From Acidobacteriota bacterium (lineage in GTDB: Bacteria > Acidobacteriota > Terriglobia > UBA7540), in NCBI GenBank assembly GCA_021789565.1, contig JAJYJL010000090.1, positions 1-12,621 on the forward strand: a stretch of 12,621 bases of DNA, written 5' to 3'. Of this stretch, positions 7,961 through 12,621 are shown piece by piece (positions within the stretch are counted from its first letter, which is position 1; the number at the start of each line of letters is the position of its first letter). The notes below the pieces were generated by a model. The model had not been told where the DNA came from and ran no database searches. It saw only the letters and a list, made by a program, of their open reading frames with translations. Made by a program: the position numbers and the translations under genes.

Positions 7961-8488
7961 ATGGTGGAAAAATCCTGCCCGACCATGGAATCCGCGGCGG
8001 GGCCGCGACGGTTTCTCGCCGCTGTTCGCATCATCTATGGGCTGATCATTGTCGTGATTTTTGCGGCCGATCAAATCACCAAGCACATCGTTCAGAACTC
8101 CATTGCACACGGCCAGGTGATCACTGTCATTCCAGGGTTCTTTAACCTGATTCACACGGAAAACAGCGGCATTGCCTTCAGCTTGTTTGCCGGGGCGTCT
8201 TCACCGTGGAGGGTGGTGCTGCTCGTCGGTGTTTCTCTGGCTTTGCTGGCCACTGTAGTAATCGTCGCGCTGAAGAGCAGGCAGATGAACTGGCAAACTG
8301 GAGTGGGTTTGGCTCTGATTGTGGGCGGAGCATCCTCGAACCTGCTCGATAGGATTCGCTTTGGCCAGGTGGTTGACTTTCTTGACGTCTATTACCGGAG
8401 CTATCACTGGCCTACCTTTAACGTAGCGGACAGCGCTATTGTGGTGGGTGCGGGGCTCCTGCTGCTTGAGATTCTTATTTCCAAGTAA
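7961..8488 (+). CDS. lspA: Lipoprotein signal peptidase (signal peptidase II)
   Basis: Inner-membrane aspartyl protease that cleaves the signal peptide of prolipoproteins just before the lipidated cysteine, acting after Lgt. With the ATG at 7961 the product is 175 residues, slightly longer than the usual 160-170. Conserved blocks are DQITK (Asp37, Lys41), FNLIHTENSGIAFSLF (Asn68, Gly70) and GGASSNLLDRIRFGQVVDF. By analogy with the Pseudomonas enzyme, the catalytic pair is Asp139 (VVDF) and Asp157 in TFNVADSAI. Four hydrophobic segments can be seen, at about 23-36, 84-103, 112-124 and 158-173. A GGATAA sequence at 7945-7950 is a weak ribosome binding site; the ATG at 7985 is an alternative start that would still keep all motifs. 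It lies between ileS and an RluD-type gene, six bases before the latter's start, as expected for an operon. Confidence 0.95.
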   Translation: MVEKSCPTMESAAGPRRFLAAVRIIYGLIIVVIFAADQITKHIVQNSIAHGQVITVIPGFFNLIHTENSGIAFSLFAGASSPWRVVLLVGVSLALLATVVIVALKSRQMNWQTGVGLALIVGGASSNLLDRIRFGQVVDFLDVYYRSYHWPTFNVADSAIVVGAGLLLLEILISK

Positions 8489-8494
8489 ACCTTG

Positions 8495-9463
8495 ATGCCA
8501 GAGAACAAGCCTCAGGACGGGCCTCAAAGGGAATTTGTGGCCACGGTTGAAGACACGGGTCACAGGCTGGACGTCTTCCTTGCGGAGCACATGCCGGACT
8601 GGAGCCGGAGCCAGTTACAGCAACTGATCCGCTCGGGACTTGCGAAGATTGACGAGCAGCCCGTCACAAAATCCGGTGAAAGGGTTGAAGCCGGCAGCCG
8701 CGTCAGCATTCTGGCAAAGCATGAGCCCCTCAACGCCTTTGCTGAAGAATTGCCCCTCACCATTTTGTACGAGGATGACGACATGGCGGTGGTGGATAAG
8801 CCGGCGGGAATGGCTGTCCACATTGGTGTGGGGACCAAATCCGGCACGCTGGTGAATGCCCTGCTTTTTCACCTGGGCAAAGGCCTCTCCGGAGTTGCCG
8901 GCGAGATGCGGCCGGGAATAGTGCATCGGCTGGACAAGATGACTTCCGGCTTGATCGTGGTGGCCAAGAATGATGCGGCGCATCGCGCGCTGGCCGATCA
9001 GTTCCGGGCGCGCACCGTGCACAAGCATTACCAGACGCTTGTCCACGGTCGCGTGGAGGCTGAACAGGGGAAGATCGAGGCCACGGTGGGGCGTGATCCC
9101 ATCAAGCGGGCGCGCATGAGGGTGGACGGCATTGGCGCGCGTGAGGCATTGACGCTTTACCGGGTGGTTCGGCGGTTCCATCACTTCACCCTGCTGGACG
9201 TGGAACCACGAACCGGCAGGACCCACCAGATTCGCGTGCATTTTGCGCATCTCCATCACCCGGTGGTGGGCGACAGGATATACGGAGCTCCTGCCAAGGT
9301 CAGAATCGGACCACAAGAACGCGTGACGCTGGACCGAAATTTTCTGCACGCGGCGCAGATTGAATTTGCGCACCCTCGCAGCGGAGAGCTGGTGAGATTT
9401 GTCTCGCCGCTGCCTCCCAGGCTGGCGGCCTTCCTGGAGCTCCTTGAACGGGAGGACCGCTGA
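8495..9463 (+). CDS. RluD-family 23S rRNA pseudouridine synthase with S4 domain
   Basis: Converts uridines in 23S rRNA to pseudouridine. RluD itself acts on helix 69, but the target here cannot be assigned with certainty. The product is 322 residues. An S4 RNA-binding domain occupies about residues 24-75 (HRLDVFLAEHMPDWSRSQLQQLIRSG). The catalytic domain begins at about 88 (LTILYEDDDMAVVDKPAGMAVH), and the catalytic Asp is Asp147 in HRLDKMTSGL. Later motifs are HYQTLVHGRVE and EPRTGRTHQIRVHFAHLHHPVVGDRIYG. The ATG at 8495 is six bases after the lspA stop, and no clear ribosome binding site precedes it, which suggests translational coupling; a TTG codon lies directly before it. Bacillus subtilis has the same lspA-rluD-like (ylyB) order. 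Most synthases have an acidic or polar residue after HRLDK where this one has Met. Confidence 0.94.
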   Translation: MPENKPQDGPQREFVATVEDTGHRLDVFLAEHMPDWSRSQLQQLIRSGLAKIDEQPVTKSGERVEAGSRVSILAKHEPLNAFAEELPLTILYEDDDMAVVDKPAGMAVHIGVGTKSGTLVNALLFHLGKGLSGVAGEMRPGIVHRLDKMTSGLIVVAKNDAAHRALADQFRARTVHKHYQTLVHGRVEAEQGKIEATVGRDPIKRARMRVDGIGAREALTLYRVVRRFHHFTLLDVEPRTGRTHQIRVHFAHLHHPVVGDRIYGAPAKVRIGPQERVTLDRNFLHAAQIEFAHPRSGELVRFVSPLPPRLAAFLELLEREDR

Positions 9464-9491
9464 GCAGCGGGGCAGCCATGATATTTGTTCT

Positions 9492-9509
9492 CGCGCTGCC
9501 TAAAGCGCG
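9492..9509 (+). terminator. Possible hairpin downstream of the pseudouridine synthase gene
   Basis: CGCGCT (9492-9497) and AGCGCG (9504-9509) are perfectly complementary around a six-base loop, about 28 bases after the synthase stop. No T-run follows, so it is not a standard intrinsic terminator. It may be an attenuating or mRNA-stabilising stem, or chance. Confidence 0.3.
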
Positions 9510-9557
9510 GTAGGATAAATGAATACAAGTTTCTGGGGTGATGGGTACACGACATTG

Positions 9558-9563
9558 AGGAGG
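9558..9563 (+). promoter_or_regulatory. Strong Shine-Dalgarno site of the DUF2911 gene
   Basis: AGGAGG lies five bases before the ATG at 9569. It is the best ribosome binding site in the window and fixes the start of the following gene. Confidence 0.85.
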
Positions 9564-9568
9564 AAACG

Positions 9569-10090
9569 ATGAAACGGATACTGACGATGTGCTTCGGGCT
9601 TGCTGTGGTGTTGGCGATAACGCTGCCTCTTCAGGCGGCGAATGCCCGGGGCAAGACTGAGATTGAGTTGAATGGCAAGACGGTTTCCATCGACTACGGG
9701 CGGCCTGTTCTTCACGGCAGGACAGTTGGCCAGATGCTTTCCGAACTGAAGCCGGGGCAGTTTTGGCGCCTCGGCGCGGATTCTTCCACCACTTTTATGA
9801 CCGGCACAGACCTTGCCTTTGGCAGCAAGACTGTTAAGGAAGGGACCTACAGCCTGTGGGCGGAGAAACTTCCCGGCAATAAGTGGGACCTGGTCTTCAA
9901 CAAGCAGCACGGCCAGTGGGGAACCCAGCATGATCCCAAGCTCGACCTGGTCAAAGTGCCCTTGCATGAGACCAAAGCCGGTGATTCGGCTGAAATGGTC
10001 ACTATCAAACTGAGCGAGGAGGGCGGCGGAGGCCATTTTTCCGTTCAGTGGGGTGATCTGATGCTGGCAACAAATTTCAAAGCCGAGTAG
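9569..10090 (+). CDS. Exported DUF2911-family protein
   Basis: The product is 173 residues. An N-terminal signal peptide (KR, then a hydrophobic core FGLAVVLAITLPLQAA) predicts export, with cleavage near residue 23-26. The body matches the DUF2911 pattern, as I recall it: SIDYGRPVLHGR (40-51), FWRLGADSSTT (65-75), a GTYSLW strand (92-97), NKQHGQWGTQHDP (111-123) and a final beta strand ending ATNFKAE. The biochemical function of this family is not known to me; it appears to be a small beta-rich periplasmic or secreted protein, common in Acidobacteriota and Bacteroidota. It starts 105 bases after the pseudouridine synthase and is the last plus-strand gene before a convergent gene. The strong AGGAGG suggests high translation. 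No promoter could be assigned with confidence in the gap upstream. Confidence 0.85.
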   Translation: MKRILTMCFGLAVVLAITLPLQAANARGKTEIELNGKTVSIDYGRPVLHGRTVGQMLSELKPGQFWRLGADSSTTFMTGTDLAFGSKTVKEGTYSLWAEKLPGNKWDLVFNKQHGQWGTQHDPKLDLVKVPLHETKAGDSAEMVTIKLSEEGGGGHFSVQWGDLMLATNFKAE

Positions 10091-10115
10091 CCCGATTTTC
10101 TGCATTTCCAAAAGC

Positions 10116-10162
10116 CTGTAGCGCCGCCCGAAGGTGTACCACACCAGATCGCGGCGCTACAG
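10116..10162. repeat. Nested perfect inverted repeat between convergent genes (REP-like hairpin or bidirectional terminator)
   Basis: CTGTAGCGCCGC (10116-10127) is the exact reverse complement of GCGGCGCTACAG (10151-10162). The 23-base interior holds a second palindrome, GGTGT-ACC-ACACC (10133-10145). RNA from either strand would fold into a long stem with an inner hairpin. It lies in the 137-bp gap between two genes that converge, the usual position for bidirectional terminators and for REP-type repeats. No T-run follows on either side, so a simple intrinsic terminator is less likely. Only one copy is present in this window. Confidence 0.75.
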
Positions 10163-10227
10163 TGGATCGTTAAGCAAGGCGATTTCCTCTTTCAGTCAGC
10201 TGCACTCCCGCTCCTTCCGCCTCAACT

Positions 10228-11802
10228 TCAATTCGCTCCACGCTCCAACAGGAAAAAGTGTGTGCCGGCGCCTTGCAGGATTCCCACCGGATGATAGTTG
10301 GAGAGAATAAAGTGGTCAACAGGTGTCAGGTTCAGTGCCCGGGGATCGGCTGCAGGCCAGATGCCGTGGTAAGTGGCCAACGACAGACCGAAATAAAAGA
10401 CCCATTGGGGAGGGCGTGCGCGCAAGGCAGAAAGGGCTGCCTCGTAATCCGAGGCCTGCATCATGCCGGGTTGTAAAAACGAGTAGGGCGTAGGATTCTG
10501 TGCACCAGTCAGGAAATACACCAGGGGCAGGTACGGGTAGACAAACAGAGTGTCACCCGGACTGATTCTGCTGCTTGCGAGTTTGATGATCGCCTGGTCG
10601 GAAGTTGCAGCGTGCACCCGGCCAATGCGCGTCTCGATTTCAGGCTCCGACCTTATGTGCAGCACGGAGTAACTGAGCGAGGCCATGGCCAACCCGAGTG
10701 CCAGCACAGCGGTTGCAGCACGAAGAATCCTGCCCCTCAGCACCCTGCAGAGGAGGTAGCCGGCCAGGACATAGAAAATGGGGACAATAAACAGGAGCTG
10801 ATCTGCCGACCAGCGCGGGTAAGTTGAAATCACGAATCCGAAAGAAGCCAGCATCAGCAGCGTTGCCAGCTTTTCTCGCTGGTCGATTTGCTTGCGGCAC
10901 AGGCGGCGTGCAAGCCAGCCTGCATAGACAGCGATGGGAAGAACAACTGGTATCAAGACCGATAGGAACCCGGTTGCGCGCGCAACTAACGCAGAAGCCT
11001 TCGCGCCTGCCAGAATTGCGCGCAGTCCGCCTGGCGCAATGGCTCCATAGCCGTAAGGAACGGCGTTCGCGGCCGGATAATGACTGGAAGTCCACAAAAG
11101 GTCCCGGATCATGGGACCCAGAGCTCCCTGGAAAAGCAGCACGCCAGCAGCCAGCAGGGAAGTGGATGCGATTCCCAAAAGATAGGGGAACCACTGGCGG
11201 CGCAGCTCCTTAACCATGAGCAGCCACATCCCCAGAAGAACAAGCACTGCGAGCAGAGACGGCGTGATCCACGCTGCCACAGCCCCAGCTATGCCGCCCG
11301 CCAGGAAGATCACAAAGCGAGGGCGCTCCGTTCCCGCGAATACGAAAGCCACGGCAAGCAGCCCAAACGCGCTGCTGTCCCAGCGATGGTTGACGTACAT
11401 GCGGAAAAGCGGGCGTGTTTCCAGAGCAAAGAACGTTGCGGCGGCGACCAGGGCAAAATTCCGTTCCGTTAGCCGTGCCGTCAGCCAGTAGACAAGCGCG
11501 GTAAGGATTGCCAGGTCGAAAGCCACGGACAACCTGGCATGGCGAAGCGTGGAACCCATTAATTCCTGAATCCCGGCCTGAAGCCAGAAGCTTCCAGGGC
11601 CTGTGATGATGAAAAAGTCACGATACGGAACCTGCCCGCGCAGAATGCGTTCCGCGCCTGCGAGGTAAATGCCCTCGTCAAGCGTGAGGAAAAAACGGTT
11701 CGCCCACAGCCACCAGATAGCGGCCCCGGCCGCGACAAATAGCGTAGCGGCAAGCAGCAGGTCGCGGCGGTTTTGTGGTTTTGCGTTTTCCTCGTTCGGC
11801 AT
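10228..11802 (-). CDS. Polytopic membrane glycosyltransferase-like protein (PMT/ArnT, GT39-type)
   Basis: With the ATG at 11802 the product is 524 residues with about 11-13 hydrophobic segments. Residues 15-34 form the first membrane helix. It is followed by FFLTLDEGIYLAGAERIL and then PYRDFFIITGPG, which place acidic residues (Asp42, Glu43, Asp62) in the first extracytoplasmic loop. That arrangement is typical of GT-C transferases, which move sugars from polyprenyl-phosphate donors at the periplasmic face of the inner membrane. Further helices run to about residue 400, and a soluble C-terminal domain of roughly 110 residues follows (SPGDTLFVYPYLPLVYFLTG to HFFLLERGAN). Donor and acceptor cannot be inferred. 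A GTG at 11871 would add 23 basic residues (MAAKQVIQPR...); ATG is preferred because the first helix follows closely, though neither start has a clear ribosome binding site. It is on the same strand as the VWFA gene upstream but 138 bases away. Confidence 0.78.
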   Translation of the reverse strand: MPNEENAKPQNRRDLLLAATLFVAAGAAIWWLWANRFFLTLDEGIYLAGAERILRGQVPYRDFFIITGPGSFWLQAGIQELMGSTLRHARLSVAFDLAILTALVYWLTARLTERNFALVAAATFFALETRPLFRMYVNHRWDSSAFGLLAVAFVFAGTERPRFVIFLAGGIAGAVAAWITPSLLAVLVLLGMWLLMVKELRRQWFPYLLGIASTSLLAAGVLLFQGALGPMIRDLLWTSSHYPAANAVPYGYGAIAPGGLRAILAGAKASALVARATGFLSVLIPVVLPIAVYAGWLARRLCRKQIDQREKLATLLMLASFGFVISTYPRWSADQLLFIVPIFYVLAGYLLCRVLRGRILRAATAVLALGLAMASLSYSVLHIRSEPEIETRIGRVHAATSDQAIIKLASSRISPGDTLFVYPYLPLVYFLTGAQNPTPYSFLQPGMMQASDYEAALSALRARPPQWVFYFGLSLATYHGIWPAADPRALNLTPVDHFILSNYHPVGILQGAGTHFFLLERGAN

Positions 11803-11940
11803 TAAAAGGGAGTGTACCTTTTTGAGGGAGCAGGATGCAACGCGGGGCTGAATGACCTGCTTTGCCGCCACATCTTGAACGATGCAAGAGCAATCTTGAG
11901 CACATCAAAGCGTAGGAATAAATGATCGTCAGGGGGATTA

Positions 11941-12621
11941 TTACTGCCGGTTTGCCGTAACGGACTGGGTTCCATCACCTTTCGGGGCATAGTAACCGGG
12001 CCGCGTTCTCACAATATAGTGTTTGCTGTCTTGGTGATTGGTGAGCTCAATCTGGACCCGCCGGAATGTACCGTCTTTCTTTGCGTTTGTCGGGTAATAG
12101 CCGAGTGTGTATTGGTTGCGGATATCACGAGCGATGGCCACGCAAGTCGGCTCAACCTGATCAAGCGACTTGGGAAAGTAAGCCTTTCCGCCGGTGGCCT
12201 CAGCCAGTTGTTTCAGAACCTTTTCGGCACGCTTGTCTCCGCGCCCGTGGATCTTGAACAATCCCCCGGCATGTTCCTCACCAAGCAGACCGATGCAATA
12301 TATCACAGCGTTTGATTGCTGGGCCTGCCGTAGCAGGTCGGGAAAAGAGTATCGGCTGGCGTTGTCTTCGCCGTCGGTGATGACAAGCAGGGCTTTCTTG
12401 TCCCGGTTGCCCAGCTTCAGATGGTCGAGTGAAGCCGACACAGCATCATAGAGGGCCGTCCCCCCTCGGGAATCGATCTTGGCCAGGGCTGCCTTAAGTT
12501 CCCCCATGTTGCTGGCGAAATTTCCAGGCGTATCCAGATAGTACTCATCGTTGAAGTTCACCACGAAAACCTGGTCGTCGGGATTGGAGGTTTTCACAAA
12601 GGTCAGGGCCGCCTCATTCAC
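11941..12621 (-). CDS. VWFA-domain-containing protein (acidobacterial VWFA-related family), N-terminus outside the window
   Basis: The 226 visible residues are the C-terminal part of a von Willebrand factor A protein; the gene continues past the right edge, and the first codon here is an internal GTG (Val). The sequence starts within the domain, at AALTFVKTSNPDDQVFVVNFND. Two metal-site (MIDAS) elements are present: Thr55 in GGTALYDAV and Asp83 in LLVITDGEDNAS. The first element, DxSxS, would lie outside the window. The tail NQYTLGYYPTNAKKDGTFRRVQIEL followed by IVRTRPGYYAPK fits the 'VWFA-related' family (TIGR03436), abundant in Acidobacteriota and usually exported. The precise role is unknown; VWFA domains generally mediate metal-dependent protein binding. 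The stop is TAA at 11941-11943. No terminator was seen before the downstream gene. Confidence 0.88.
   Translation of the reverse strand: MNEAALTFVKTSNPDDQVFVVNFNDEYYLDTPGNFASNMGELKAALAKIDSRGGTALYDAVSASLDHLKLGNRDKKALLVITDGEDNASRYSFPDLLRQAQQSNAVIYCIGLLGEEHAGGLFKIHGRGDKRAEKVLKQLAEATGGKAYFPKSLDQVEPTCVAIARDIRNQYTLGYYPTNAKKDGTFRRVQIELTNHQDSKHYIVRTRPGYYAPKGDGTQSVTANRQ

Noticed and set aside
8615..9373. Antisense open frame (252 codons) opposite the pseudouridine synthase
   Set aside because: The plus-strand gene has all family motifs; the antisense product shows none and has an odd His/Arg-rich composition.
11803..11871. GTG start at 11871 for the glycosyltransferase-like protein
   Set aside because: It adds 23 residues without family character; the ATG at 11802 is followed closely by the first membrane helix. 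Neither start has a convincing ribosome binding site, so this is a preference only.
11885..11898. CAAGA-GCAA-TCTTG hairpin downstream of the VWFA gene as a terminator
   Set aside because: A weak 5-bp stem with no T-run on the minus strand; not enough to call.
1..12621. CRISPR array, tRNA or rRNA genes, insertion sequences, integrase or attachment sites
   Set aside because: No regularly spaced direct repeats, cloverleaf-like segments or recombinase-like proteins were recognised on reading; absence by eye is not proof.

Overview
The window looks like a piece of an Acidobacteriota chromosome or metagenomic contig, moderately GC-rich. The assignment is inferred from gene families that cluster in that phylum: two TonB-dependent-receptor-type proteins with an N-terminal carboxypeptidase-regulatory-like domain, a 'VWFA-related' protein, a secreted DUF2911 protein and a PMT/ArnT-like glycosyltransferase. 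The ileS-lspA-rluD-type housekeeping cluster is ancient and says little about the phylum. No marker RNA gene is present to confirm it.

Layout. At 1-51 (minus) a short stretch encodes a near-perfect piece of translation initiation factor IF-2. It is joined out of frame to the 3' side of a receptor gene (about 29-2320, minus) whose beta-barrel stops abruptly at the joint. The junction is most simply an assembly chimera or a rearrangement breakpoint. A 196-bp divergent spacer (2321-2516) separates this gene from a second, complete receptor (2517-4880, plus). A strong sigma70-like promoter follows and drives ileS (4985-7828), then lspA (7961-8488) and an RluD-family pseudouridine synthase (8495-9463). 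These three form a plus-strand housekeeping cluster that resembles the ileS-lspA-ylyB order of other bacteria. A DUF2911 exported protein (9569-10090, plus) has its own strong ribosome binding site.

A perfect 12-bp inverted repeat with a smaller nested hairpin (10116-10162) sits between this gene and a convergent, multi-pass glycosyltransferase-like membrane protein (10228-11802, minus). Upstream of that is the 3' part of a VWFA-domain protein (11941 to the window edge, minus).

How the genes relate. The two receptors are outer-membrane proteins, possibly expressed from a shared divergent control region. The ileS-lspA-rluD block serves translation and lipoprotein maturation. The remaining genes encode envelope or exported proteins of unknown or general role. 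I did not find a convincing new defence, mobile or biosynthetic system. No tRNA, rRNA, CRISPR array, transposase or integrase was recognised. The points most worth a second look are the IF-2/receptor junction at the left edge and the nested hairpin at 10116-10162.
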